64,000 nt of DNA. Origin: Mucilaginibacter flavus (GTDB lineage: Bacteria > Bacteroidota > Bacteroidia > Sphingobacteriales > Sphingobacteriaceae). The stretch lies in NCBI RefSeq assembly GCF_030409315.1, contig NZ_JAUFPS010000026.1, positions 214,008 to 278,007 on the forward strand. Reading direction: 5' to 3'. Both the position numbers and the translations under genes were made by a program. The notes below the pieces were generated by a model. The model saw nothing but the letters and a program-made list of their open reading frames with translations, did no database searches and was not told the origin of the DNA. Positions 16,068 through 24,786 of the stretch are shown one piece after another (position 1 is the first letter of the stretch; each line of letters opens with the position of its first letter).

Positions 16068-17930
16068 ATGAAAAAAAACTTACTATTAACCCTATTCGGC
16101 TTTGTGCTGGCTGTAAGCGCGCATGCGCAGATGCCTGCTTTAGAGCGTGTTGAGCCAATGTCATGGTGGGTAGGGATGAGCAACCCAAACCTGCAGCTTA
16201 TAGTACATGGCAATAATATTGCAAGCCGTAATGTGGTGCTTAATTACCCCGGTGTAAAGCTAAAAGCGGTACATAAAGTCGAAAATTCGAATTACTTATT
16301 CCTCGATCTGCAAATTTCCTCATCAACATTACCGGGAACGTTCCCGGTAAAATTTACAAAGGCTGGTAAAAGGGACCTGGTTTACCAATACACCCTTAAT
16401 AAACGCGATAAATCTGCCGGTAGGATTCAGGGGGTAACCAGCAAGGATGTAATCTACCTCATCATGCCAGATCGTTTTAGCAACGGCGATGAAAGTAACG
16501 ACTCTTTTGATAACCTGCGTGAAAAAGGCGTTCACCGCGATTCTATGTACAGCCGCCACGGCGGGGATTTGCAAGGTGTAATGAACCATCTTGATTACCT
16601 GAAAAGCCTCGGTGTAACTGCCATTTGGCTAACCCCCGAAATTGAGAACGATGAACCCCATGCATCATACCATGGTTATGCCGTTACCGACTATTATAAA
16701 ATAGACCCACGTTATGGCACCAACGAGCTTTACAAAAAGTTTGTGGAGAAGTGCCATGCCATGGGCTTAAAAGTTATTAAGGATTTAGTGCATAACCATG
16801 CAGGTACAGAAGGCTATACTATTTTAGATATGCCGATGAAAAGCTGGGTACACCAATGGCCTACCTACACCAAATCAAACTTCAGGGACGCTGCCGTGAT
16901 GGACCCACACGCCTCGCCGATGGATCGTAAACTGATGTCTGATGGTTGGTTTGATCACCGGATGGCCGATATGAACCAGAATAACGTTTATGTACAAAAT
17001 TACCTTACCCAAAACCACATTTGGTGGGTGGAGTATGCCGGTATTGATGGTTTCCGCCTGGATACCTATCCCTATAATGATCCGGCTTACATGGCTAAAT
17101 GGGCGCAGGATGTGAAGGCGGAATTTCCTAAACTTTCCATTTTCGGGGAAACGTTGGTATGGTCGGCGGCAAACCAGGCCTTTTTTACGCAGGGTAACAC
17201 CGTTAACCGCGGTATGGATACTCATTTACCTGGCGTAACCGATGGCGTATTAAAAGACGCCATTTACGAGGCAATAAATGGCAACGATGGCTGGACAGAT
17301 GGTGTTGGCCGCTTATACTCCGTATTGGCGCAGGACTTTTTATACCAGGATGCTACCCGCAACACCATTTTTATGGATAATCACGATATGAGCCGTTTGC
17401 TATCAATGGTGAAGGAGGATTTTACCAAATACAAATCGGCGATGGCTATGTTGTTAACTATGCGTGGCGTACCGCAGCTGTATTACGGTGATGAGATCCT
17501 GATGAAAAACTATAGCGATCCTGATGGTTTGGTACGTGAAGATTTTCCCGGCGGCTGGAAAGGCGACAAGGACAATAAGTTTACCGCCGATGGTCGTTCA
17601 AAAAAAGAAAATGAGGCTTTTAACTATGTGAGCAAGCTGGCCAATTACCGCAAGGGCACAACGGCCTTGCAAACCGGTAAAATGATGCAGTTTGTGCCCG
17701 AAAAAGGCATCTATGTATACTTTAGGTACGATGCTCAAAAAACGGTGATGATCATATTCAATAGCAGCGATAAAGAGCAAATCCCCACTACCGACAGGTA
17801 TTTTGAGCGCCTTGGTGATGCCAAGAAAGCAAGGAATGTAATTACCGATGAGACTGTTGATTTGGGTAGTTTAACATTGCCGGGTAAAACCACACTTGTA
17901 CTGGAAATTTTACCTGCTGTTACCCATTAA
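16068..17930 (+). CDS. Periplasmic GH13 enzyme, neopullulanase/cyclomaltodextrinase-like (SusA-like)
   Basis: Signal peptide MKKNLLLTLFGFVLAVSAHA places it in the periplasm. The ATG at 16068 is chosen over TTG 16014 because it opens the signal peptide. About 620 aa: an N-terminal immunoglobulin-like domain (MSWWVGMSNPNLQLIVHG), then the TIM barrel with VIYLIMPDRFSNGD, GLKVIKDLVHNH, the nucleophile in GIDGFRLDTYPY, the general acid in IFGETLVW and the third acid in FMDNHDMSRL. This is the catalytic set of GH13 and the layout of SusA. It probably cuts maltodextrins, pullulan or cyclodextrins into maltose-size units for import. First gene of the cluster. Confidence 0.93.
   Translation: MKKNLLLTLFGFVLAVSAHAQMPALERVEPMSWWVGMSNPNLQLIVHGNNIASRNVVLNYPGVKLKAVHKVENSNYLFLDLQISSSTLPGTFPVKFTKAGKRDLVYQYTLNKRDKSAGRIQGVTSKDVIYLIMPDRFSNGDESNDSFDNLREKGVHRDSMYSRHGGDLQGVMNHLDYLKSLGVTAIWLTPEIENDEPHASYHGYAVTDYYKIDPRYGTNELYKKFVEKCHAMGLKVIKDLVHNHAGTEGYTILDMPMKSWVHQWPTYTKSNFRDAAVMDPHASPMDRKLMSDGWFDHRMADMNQNNVYVQNYLTQNHIWWVEYAGIDGFRLDTYPYNDPAYMAKWAQDVKAEFPKLSIFGETLVWSAANQAFFTQGNTVNRGMDTHLPGVTDGVLKDAIYEAINGNDGWTDGVGRLYSVLAQDFLYQDATRNTIFMDNHDMSRLLSMVKEDFTKYKSAMAMLLTMRGVPQLYYGDEILMKNYSDPDGLVREDFPGGWKGDKDNKFTADGRSKKENEAFNYVSKLANYRKGTTALQTGKMMQFVPEKGIYVYFRYDAQKTVMIIFNSSDKEQIPTTDRYFERLGDAKKARNVITDETVDLGSLTLPGKTTLVLEILPAVTH
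16329..16350. promoter_or_regulatory. 22-bp perfect palindrome inside the SusA-like gene
   Basis: Perfect palindrome with core CCGGGAACGTTCCCGG (16332-16347), centred on CG. It shares CGGGAnCGTTCCCG with the dyad at 16028-16043, 304 bp upstream. The AACGTT centre is the form favoured by LacI-family regulators, so it may be an auxiliary operator. Confidence 0.5.
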
Positions 17931-17975
17931 AAATTATATCTTAGTGGCTCTAAGCCACGTATCTAAAACGTTACA

Positions 17976-18623
17976 ATGAACAATATCAAAGCCTGTATTT
18001 TCGACCTGGATGGTGTAATTGTCGATACGGCCGTTTATCACTACAAAGCCTGGAAAAGGCTGGCCAATAGTTTAGGGTTCGATTTTACCGAACATCAAAA
18101 CGAGCAGCTGAAAGGCGTAAGTCGTGTACGCTCGTTACAACTTATCCTTGGGTGGGGCGGTGTAACCAAAACCGAGGCAGAACAGGAAGCCCTGGCCACA
18201 CAAAAAAATACCTGGTACATGGAAATGGTGAACCAGATGCAGCCTGATGAAATTTTGCCGGGCGCAAAAGAATTTGTGGAAGTATGCCGTAAGGCCGGTA
18301 TCAAAATAGCTTTAGGCTCGGCCAGTAAAAACTCCATGACTATCCTTAACAAAATTGGCATTACCAACTTGTTTGATGCCGTTATTGATGGCAACAAAGT
18401 AAGTAAAGCCAAACCCGATCCTGAAGTGTTTTTGGAAGGTGCTAAAGCCCTGAGTGTTGAACCCGAAGAGTGCGTGGTATTTGAAGATGCCATTGCGGGG
18501 GTTGAAGCCGCAAAAGCCGGCAACATGAAAGTAGTTGGCATAGGTGAGCCGGGCGTACTGGACGCCGACCTGGTGATCAGTGGTTTAGATCAAATGACCT
18601 TAGATAAATTGTTTAAATTATAA
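17976..18623 (+). CDS. pgmB: Beta-phosphoglucomutase
   Basis: Converts beta-D-glucose 1-phosphate to glucose 6-phosphate, the step after maltose phosphorolysis. HAD-superfamily fold: catalytic motif FDLDGVIVDTAVYHYKAWK (the nucleophile and acid/base Asp pair DLD near the start), cap domain with the EQLKGVSRVRSLQLIL hinge typical of beta-PGM, motif II GSASKNS, and motif III KAKPDPEVFLEGAK with VVFEDAIAGVEAAKAG. 215 aa is the normal length. It lies 45 bp after the GH13 gene and immediately before the GH65 phosphorylase, its metabolic partner. Confidence 0.95.
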   Translation: MNNIKACIFDLDGVIVDTAVYHYKAWKRLANSLGFDFTEHQNEQLKGVSRVRSLQLILGWGGVTKTEAEQEALATQKNTWYMEMVNQMQPDEILPGAKEFVEVCRKAGIKIALGSASKNSMTILNKIGITNLFDAVIDGNKVSKAKPDPEVFLEGAKALSVEPEECVVFEDAIAGVEAAKAGNMKVVGIGEPGVLDADLVISGLDQMTLDKLFKL

Positions 18624-18625
18624 AA

Positions 18626-18696
18626 AGCCCCACCCAAACCCTCCCCTAAAGGGTAGGGCTTTAAAGTCGCCCCTTTAAGGGAGATTTAGAGGGGCT
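18626..18696. repeat. Imperfect inverted-repeat element after pgmB
   Basis: Arms from AGCCCC (18626-18631) to GGGGCT (18691-18696), with matching inner parts around CCCTTTAAGGG. It begins 3 bp after the pgmB stop and ends 12 bp before the GH65 start. Confidence 0.8.
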
Positions 18697-18708
18697 AAAG
18701 GAATTGAT

Positions 18709-21018
18709 ATGAAAAATTATATTAAAGTTGATGAGTGGAAAGTAATCGAAGAAGGTTTCAATCCGCATCATCACCAGGTATCTGAAAGCATATTTAGTTT
18801 GGGTAATGGCCGTATGGGCCAGCGCGCCAACTTTGAGGAAGCCTATAGCGGCGAATCATTGTTGGGTAACTATGTTGCCGGTGTTTATTATCCCGATAAA
18901 ACCCGCGTAGGGTGGTGGAAAAACGGCTACCCCGAATATTTTGCCAAAGTACTCAACGCCGCCAACTGGACTATCATCGACGTTGTGCTTGATGGCGAAC
19001 AGCTCGATCTTGCTAAATGCGAAGTAAGTAACTTTCGCCGGGAACTGAACATGAAGGAAGGCTACCTGAAAAGGAATTTTACTGCCAAAACGGCCTCAGG
19101 TAAACAGGTTGAGGTTGAAGCCATTCGTTTTTGCAGTATGGTTGATGACGAAACCGCAGCCATAAAATATACCATTATTCCTTTAAACTTTAGCGGCAAC
19201 ATTACCATCACCCCGGCTATTGACGGCGATGTGATGAACAAGGATTCTAACTACGACGAAAAGTTTTGGGATGAAGTAAGTAAAGCCAATGATACTGATT
19301 GTGGCTATGTGGTAATGCGTACCAAAAAGACCGGTTTTGAAGTGGCAACTGGGATGAAATTTATAATTGAGCAGGACGGAAAAGTTATCCATCCTCAAAC
19401 AGAATCTATCCTTAAAGAAAAATACGTTGCCACAAAAAATCATTTTCAGGCACAACAGGGACAGGCAATCAGCATTACAAAATATGTAACTAACTTATCG
19501 TCGCAAAATCATAATCCCGATAGCCTTGTGGAACAAACCGACGCTACTTTAAGCCGCATCAGCGCTAAAGGATTTGATACCATGCTTGCCGAACAAGCCG
19601 CCGCCTGGGCCGAAAAATGGAAACATAATGATATCATTATTGAAGGGGATGCATCGGCACAGCAGGCTATCCGTTTCAATATTTTCCAGCTTAACCAAAC
19701 GTATACAGGCGAGGATGACCGCCTGAATATTGGGCCCAAAGGCTTTACCGGCGAAAAATACGGAGGCAGTACCTATTGGGATACCGAGGCGTATTGCGTG
19801 CCTTTCTACCTGTCAACAGCTCCCCAAAAGGTCACCCGTAACCTGCTTTTATATCGCTATAAACAATTGGGCAAGGCCATTGAAAACGCTGTCTCTTTGG
19901 GCTTTAAAAACGGCGCTGCGCTTTATCCCATGGTTACCATGGATGGTACCGAATGCCATAACGAGTGGGAAATCACTTTTGAAGAAATTCACCGTAACGG
20001 CGCCATCGCCTACGCTATTTTTAACTACGTACGTTATACCGCCGATGAAACCTACCTGGCCGATTATGGCTTGGAAGTTTTACTGGCCATCGCCAGGTTC
20101 TGGTCGCAGAGGGTTAGCTGGTCGCAGGATAAGCATCAGTATGTAATGCTGGGGGTAACCGGGCCAAACGAGTATGAGAATAACGTAAATAACAACTGGT
20201 ATACCAGTATGCTGGCTGTTTGGTGTATGAAATATACCATGGAAGTGGCTGCAAAGGTTAAAGCTGTCGATGCTGCAAAATATGATGCGCTTACGGACAG
20301 GATCAGCCTTGACGAAGCGACTGAGTTTAGTCGTTTTGGTCACATTGTCGAAAACATGTACTTGGGTCATGATGAAAAGCAAGGCATCTTTTTACAACAG
20401 GACGGCTACCTTGATAAAGAACAGATCCTGGTTAAAGACCTGCCGGCAACAGATCGCCCTTTGAATCAAAAATGGAGCTGGGACAGGATATTGCGTTCGT
20501 GCTACATCAAACAGGCCGATGTACTACAGGGGATCTACTTTTTTGAGGATGATTTTGATATCGATACCATCCGCAGAAACTTTGATTATTATGAACCGCG
20601 CACGGTGCATGAATCATCATTATCGCCATGCGTGCATGCCATATTAGCCGCCAAGTTGGGCGATGAAGCCCGTGCTTATGAATTTTACTTACGCACCGCC
20701 CGTTTGGATTTAGATGATTATAACAACGATACCGAAGATGGCTGCCACATTACATCGATGGCCGGCACCTGGATGGCTGTTGTAGAAGGTTTTGGTGGCA
20801 TGCGTGTAAGGGATGGTAAATTGCTGTTTCAACCGTTCATCCCCGAAAAATGGGCGTCATTCTCGTTCCACATCGGTTTCCGCGGCGCGCTGCTCAATAT
20901 CAAAGCAAGCAGGGAAGGGGTGCAGATCAAAAACCTATCAAATGTCGAGGCTACGGTTTCTGTATATGGGAAAGATCAGTTGGTGAAAGCTAACGACGAA
21001 TTATTGGTAGAGGCATAA
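18709..21018 (+). CDS. Maltose phosphorylase-type GH65 enzyme
   Basis: Cytoplasmic (no signal peptide) 769-aa GH65 enzyme that probably converts maltose and phosphate to glucose and beta-glucose-1-phosphate. Domain order: N-terminal beta-sandwich (about 1-270), (alpha/alpha)6 barrel (about 330-680), C-terminal beta domain. The catalytic Glu lies in HNEWEITFEEIHRNGAIAYA (about 423-442). YWDTEAYCVPFY and ATDRPLNQKWSWDRILRSC are also family motifs. Trehalose or kojibiose phosphorylase is possible within GH65, but the pgmB and GH13/GH31 context points to maltose. Confidence 0.93.
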   Translation: MKNYIKVDEWKVIEEGFNPHHHQVSESIFSLGNGRMGQRANFEEAYSGESLLGNYVAGVYYPDKTRVGWWKNGYPEYFAKVLNAANWTIIDVVLDGEQLDLAKCEVSNFRRELNMKEGYLKRNFTAKTASGKQVEVEAIRFCSMVDDETAAIKYTIIPLNFSGNITITPAIDGDVMNKDSNYDEKFWDEVSKANDTDCGYVVMRTKKTGFEVATGMKFIIEQDGKVIHPQTESILKEKYVATKNHFQAQQGQAISITKYVTNLSSQNHNPDSLVEQTDATLSRISAKGFDTMLAEQAAAWAEKWKHNDIIIEGDASAQQAIRFNIFQLNQTYTGEDDRLNIGPKGFTGEKYGGSTYWDTEAYCVPFYLSTAPQKVTRNLLLYRYKQLGKAIENAVSLGFKNGAALYPMVTMDGTECHNEWEITFEEIHRNGAIAYAIFNYVRYTADETYLADYGLEVLLAIARFWSQRVSWSQDKHQYVMLGVTGPNEYENNVNNNWYTSMLAVWCMKYTMEVAAKVKAVDAAKYDALTDRISLDEATEFSRFGHIVENMYLGHDEKQGIFLQQDGYLDKEQILVKDLPATDRPLNQKWSWDRILRSCYIKQADVLQGIYFFEDDFDIDTIRRNFDYYEPRTVHESSLSPCVHAILAAKLGDEARAYEFYLRTARLDLDDYNNDTEDGCHITSMAGTWMAVVEGFGGMRVRDGKLLFQPFIPEKWASFSFHIGFRGALLNIKASREGVQIKNLSNVEATVSVYGKDQLVKANDELLVEA

Positions 21019-21086
21019 TTAAAAATTTGAAATGTTGGTTATAACAACTATAGGATACTCAACAATACACTCATTGCCGTCACGGG

Positions 21087-21194
21087 TTCCCCTCTTGAGA
21101 GGGGGCGCGATGGTAAGTGTGGCTGCAGGGGTGTGTTTGCCAGCGTTCATTACCGCGTTATTAACACACCCCTCCACCCCTCTCAAGAGGGGAA
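21087..21194. repeat. Nested palindromic intergenic element
   Basis: Outer 17-bp arms TTCCCCTCTTGAGAGGG (21087-21103) and its perfect complement (21178-21194), plus inner arms AGGGGTGTGTT (21127-21137) and AACACACCCCT (21163-21173). The whole element can form a cruciform between the GH65 and GH13 genes. Confidence 0.88.
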
Positions 21195-21288
21195 TCGCAC
21201 AGGCCATAGCTTTTTGGCTTCCTTTTCTTTTCCAGTTTCCAGATAGGAGAGAAATTAAATCCCAATTAAAGTAAAATAAAGTATCTAC

Positions 21289-23097
21289 ATGAAACATAAA
21301 CCGGTACTTGTTTTAACTATCTTACTGCTTGCCAATGCTGGTTACGCGCAGGTAAAACGTCATCCCAAAAATACTATGGAGCAAACAGTCACAGATCATA
21401 AATTAATCATATACCAGTTGTTGCCGCGTTTGTTTGGCAACACTAAAACGCTTAACAAAACAAACGGTTCTATTGAAGAAAATGGCGTTGGTAAACTGAA
21501 TGATATCAACGATAAAGCCCTGCATGAAATTAAAAAAATGGGCTTTACCTACGTTTGGTATACCGGTGTAATTGAGCATGCTACCATGACAGATTACTCG
21601 GCTCAGGGTATCAAGGTTGATGATCCTGATATTGTAAAAGGCCGTGCAGGTTCGCCTTATGCTATCAAGGATTACTACGATATCGACCCCGATTTGGCTA
21701 TAGATGTTAAAAACCGGATAGGTGAGTACGAAGATCTCATCAAACGGACCCATAACAATGGCCTTAAGGTACTGATGGACCTGGTGCCTAACCACGTTGC
21801 CCGCACCTATGCATCTGATGTAAAACCTGCCGGCGTGCGCGATTTTGGGCAGGATGATGATCACTCCAAAGCTTTTAGCGCCACTAATGATTTTTACTAC
21901 ATGCCTGGCCAGCCCTTTACCGTTCCCGGTGGATATAACCCCGGCGGCGATGAGTTTAAAAGCCCGCTGAAGGACGGCAAGTTTGATGAAAACCCGGCCA
22001 AAGCAACCGGAAATGATGTGTTCAGCGCATCGCCATCTATCAATGACTGGTTCGAGACCATGAAGCTCAATTACGGTGTTGACTACATGGATCACCGCCG
22101 CGGTCATTTCGATCCCATCCCACCACTGTGGAACAAGGTTTATGATATTTTAAAATACTGGACTGCCAAAGGTGTCGACGGATTCCGTTGCGATATGGTG
22201 GAAATGGTTCCAATCGAGTTTTGGGGTTGGGTGATCCCTAAAATGAAAGCCGAGCATCCGGGTATAGTTTTCATAGGCGAGGCTTACGATAAAGGCAAAT
22301 ACAGCGACTACATTTTTAAAGGTCACTTTGACTATCTGTATGATAAGGTGGGTTTGTACGATACCGTGCGCAACCTAACCCGTAACGATTACCATACCAA
22401 TACCTGGGGCATCAACGCCGTTTGGAATCACGATAGTAAAGGCATCGACGAGCATATGCTGCGCTTTATGGAAAATCACGACGAGCAGCGTATTGCTTCG
22501 CCCGATTTTGTAGGCAATGCATGGCTGGCCGTACCGGGCATGATTGTTACCGCCACGCTGAACACCGGTCCGGTAATGATCTACTTCGGTCAGGAAGTTG
22601 GCGAACCGGGAGCAGGCAGCGAAGGCTTTAGCGGTAATGATGGTCGCACCTCCATATTTGATTACTGGGGCGTGCCCGAGCATCAAAAATGGATTAACGG
22701 CGGGGCATACGACGGCGGCAAATTATCTGACGATCAAAAGAAGCTGCGTGGCTTCTACAGCACCTTGCTTAATGCCGTAAACCGAAGCGAAGCGATAAAA
22801 ACCGGTGCTTTTTATGAGTTGATGATGGCCAATGAGCATCAACCGGGTTTCGATACAAAAATGTACATATACCTGCGTTATACCAACAATCAGCGTATAT
22901 TAGTAATAACCAATTTTAACCGGGACGCCCGCACAATCAGCGTAAAACTCCCGGACGACCTGTTACATAAATTAAACATCAGCGGCAGCAAGCAATTCAA
23001 AGACCTGCTCACCGGCGTAAACTATAACACCAATGATATTAAAAACGGTGTTGAAGTTACAGTGGGCGCAAGCAATGGATTGATGCTGGCGTTTTAA
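21289..23097 (+). CDS. Secreted GH13 alpha-amylase family protein
   Basis: 602 aa with a signal peptide (MKHKPVLVLTILLLANAGYA), probably periplasmic. GH13 barrel motifs: IYQLLPRLFGNT near the start, LKVLMDLVPNHVAR, the nucleophile in GVDGFRCDMVEMV, the acid in IVFIGEAYDKGKY and the third carboxylate in FMENHDEQRIAS. The C-terminal beta domain ends in ASNGLMLAF. It likely degrades starch-derived oligosaccharides; exact specificity cannot be read. It follows the GH65 gene across a nested palindrome and precedes the MFS transporter. Confidence 0.92.
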   Translation: MKHKPVLVLTILLLANAGYAQVKRHPKNTMEQTVTDHKLIIYQLLPRLFGNTKTLNKTNGSIEENGVGKLNDINDKALHEIKKMGFTYVWYTGVIEHATMTDYSAQGIKVDDPDIVKGRAGSPYAIKDYYDIDPDLAIDVKNRIGEYEDLIKRTHNNGLKVLMDLVPNHVARTYASDVKPAGVRDFGQDDDHSKAFSATNDFYYMPGQPFTVPGGYNPGGDEFKSPLKDGKFDENPAKATGNDVFSASPSINDWFETMKLNYGVDYMDHRRGHFDPIPPLWNKVYDILKYWTAKGVDGFRCDMVEMVPIEFWGWVIPKMKAEHPGIVFIGEAYDKGKYSDYIFKGHFDYLYDKVGLYDTVRNLTRNDYHTNTWGINAVWNHDSKGIDEHMLRFMENHDEQRIASPDFVGNAWLAVPGMIVTATLNTGPVMIYFGQEVGEPGAGSEGFSGNDGRTSIFDYWGVPEHQKWINGGAYDGGKLSDDQKKLRGFYSTLLNAVNRSEAIKTGAFYELMMANEHQPGFDTKMYIYLRYTNNQRILVITNFNRDARTISVKLPDDLLHKLNISGSKQFKDLLTGVNYNTNDIKNGVEVTVGASNGLMLAF

Positions 23098-23100
23098 AGA

Positions 23101-23292
23101 TGTCAGAATCAGAATTTACAGAATTTTAGAATTAACAGAATAACGCGGTGAAAGACTTACGAAGTTTTTAAAACTTCGTAAGTCTGGAATCTACAACTTG
23201 CAATTTGAAAGCGCAAAATGTTGGTTTTAATAATGAAATCTGGAACGATCAAATTCTGGACATTCTAAAATTCTGCAAATCCTGATTCAGAC
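23101..23292. repeat. Nested inverted-repeat element after the GH13 gene
   Basis: Outer arms at 23101-23132 and 23262-23292 match with few mismatches and share AATCAGAATTTACAGAATT with the element at 12314-12404. Inside lies a perfect 15-bp hairpin (23154-23168 / 23170-23184, word ACTTACGAAGTTTT). It begins 3 bp after the GH13 stop. Confidence 0.85.
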
Positions 23293-23313
23293 TATTGAAC
23301 CAATTAACCAACA

Positions 23314-24675
23314 ATGAATAAAGTACTACAAAAACCACGATTAAGCTTTTGGCAAATCTGGAACATGAGCTTTGGCTTTTTAGGCATTCAGTTTGGCTTT
23401 GCCTTACAAACAGGTTACGCCAGTCGTATTTTGCAAACCTTTGGTGCCGATGTAGGCAACTTATCATTGTTTTGGCTGGCAGCGCCTTTAACAGGTATGA
23501 TTATTCAGCCAATAATTGGCCATTATAGCGACAGAACCTGGAACCGTTTGGGCCGTCGCCGTCCGTACTTTTTAACAGGCGCTTTACTGTCCGGCTTAGC
23601 GCTGTGCTTTTTGCCCAACTCATCGGGTCTGGCTTTTTTGCTGCCCCCGATAATCGTTGGTGCGGGCATGTTAATGCTGATGGATGCATCTTTCAATGTG
23701 GCCATGGAGCCATTTCGTGCCTTGGTGGCCGATAATTTGCCCGATAGTCAGCATACCGCTGGTTTCTCCATGCAAACTTGTTTAATTGGTGTAGGTGCAA
23801 TTGCGGGTTCGTTACTGCCTTCTATTTTGCATGAATGGGTTGGCGTAAAATCAACAGCTGCGCCTGGCATAGTTCCCAACAACTTACTTTATTCTTTTTA
23901 CTTGGGAGGCCTCATCTTAATAGCCTGTATTGTTTGGACGGTTGTAAAAACCCGTGAATATCCACCTGAAGAATATGCCAAATTTCATGAACCTGATGTA
24001 GAAACCGCTAAAAAGACTGGTATCGCAGAGTTTATAGATGACCTGGTGAAAATGCCGAAAACCATGAAGCAGTTAGGCCTTGTACAGTTTTTTTCGTGGT
24101 TCGCCTTGTTTTCTATGTGGGTGTGGACAACACCAGCTATCGCAACCCATGTTTTTCATTTGCCTGCCGGCGACACCTCCTCGCAAGCATACAATGACGC
24201 AGGCGATTTTGTGGGTAAATTGTTTAGCGTTTATAACGCTGTTTCGGCAGTGTATGCATTATTATTACCATCAATAGTAAAACGCATCAGCCGTAAAGGT
24301 ACCCATGCTTTTTCGCTGGCTATGGGGGGCATTGGCCTGGTATCTGTGTTTTTTATAGAAAATCATAACCTTTTATACCTATCAATGGTGGGTATAGGTT
24401 TAGCATGGGGTAGTATTTTAGCTATGCCTTACGCCATTTTATCAAGTTCGATACCGGCAAAAAAGATTGGCGTTTATATGGGCCTGTTTAATTTTTTTAT
24501 AACCTTCCCTCAAATAGTAAGTAGCTTGTTTAGCAGCCTTATCATCAAAAATCTGTTTAACAGCCAGTCAATTTATGGTCTTATAATGGGTGGCGTATTT
24601 ATGTTTATTGCCGCGATAACCGTGTTTTTTGTGCAGGATGGCAAAAAAATCCAAATAATTGAGGTAGCTGATTGA
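23314..24675 (+). CDS. MFS sugar transporter, SLC45-like
   Basis: 453 aa with about 12 membrane helices. The motif IGHYSDRTWNRLGRRRPYFL (about 68-87) is the signature of the glycoside-pentoside-hexuronide/SLC45-type MFS sugar carriers. A charged loop of about 40 residues (KTREYPPEEYAKFHEPDVET) joins helices 6 and 7. In this cluster it is the likely inner-membrane importer of maltose or short maltodextrins by proton symport. Preceded by the palindromic element and followed by the promoter of the GH31 gene. Confidence 0.9.
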   Translation: MNKVLQKPRLSFWQIWNMSFGFLGIQFGFALQTGYASRILQTFGADVGNLSLFWLAAPLTGMIIQPIIGHYSDRTWNRLGRRRPYFLTGALLSGLALCFLPNSSGLAFLLPPIIVGAGMLMLMDASFNVAMEPFRALVADNLPDSQHTAGFSMQTCLIGVGAIAGSLLPSILHEWVGVKSTAAPGIVPNNLLYSFYLGGLILIACIVWTVVKTREYPPEEYAKFHEPDVETAKKTGIAEFIDDLVKMPKTMKQLGLVQFFSWFALFSMWVWTTPAIATHVFHLPAGDTSSQAYNDAGDFVGKLFSVYNAVSAVYALLLPSIVKRISRKGTHAFSLAMGGIGLVSVFFIENHNLLYLSMVGIGLAWGSILAMPYAILSSSIPAKKIGVYMGLFNFFITFPQIVSSLFSSLIIKNLFNSQSIYGLIMGGVFMFIAAITVFFVQDGKKIQIIEVAD

Positions 24676-24731
24676 AGAAAATTCAAAAACTGGCACAGTT
24701 AATGATTTTTCGTTAATTCAATTGTTGTATA

Positions 24732-24762
24732 TTGCGTAGTAAGTACACATTATACATATTTG
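24732..24762 (+). promoter_or_regulatory. Promoter of the GH31 gene
   Basis: TTG (24732-24734), 20 bp spacer, then CATATTTG (24755-24762), a one-off match to the Bacteroidota TAnnTTTG box. It is 24 bp upstream of the ATG at 24787 and suggests that GH31 can be transcribed separately. Confidence 0.6.
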
Positions 24763-24786
24763 CAGAAACCCCGATAAATAATTTGA

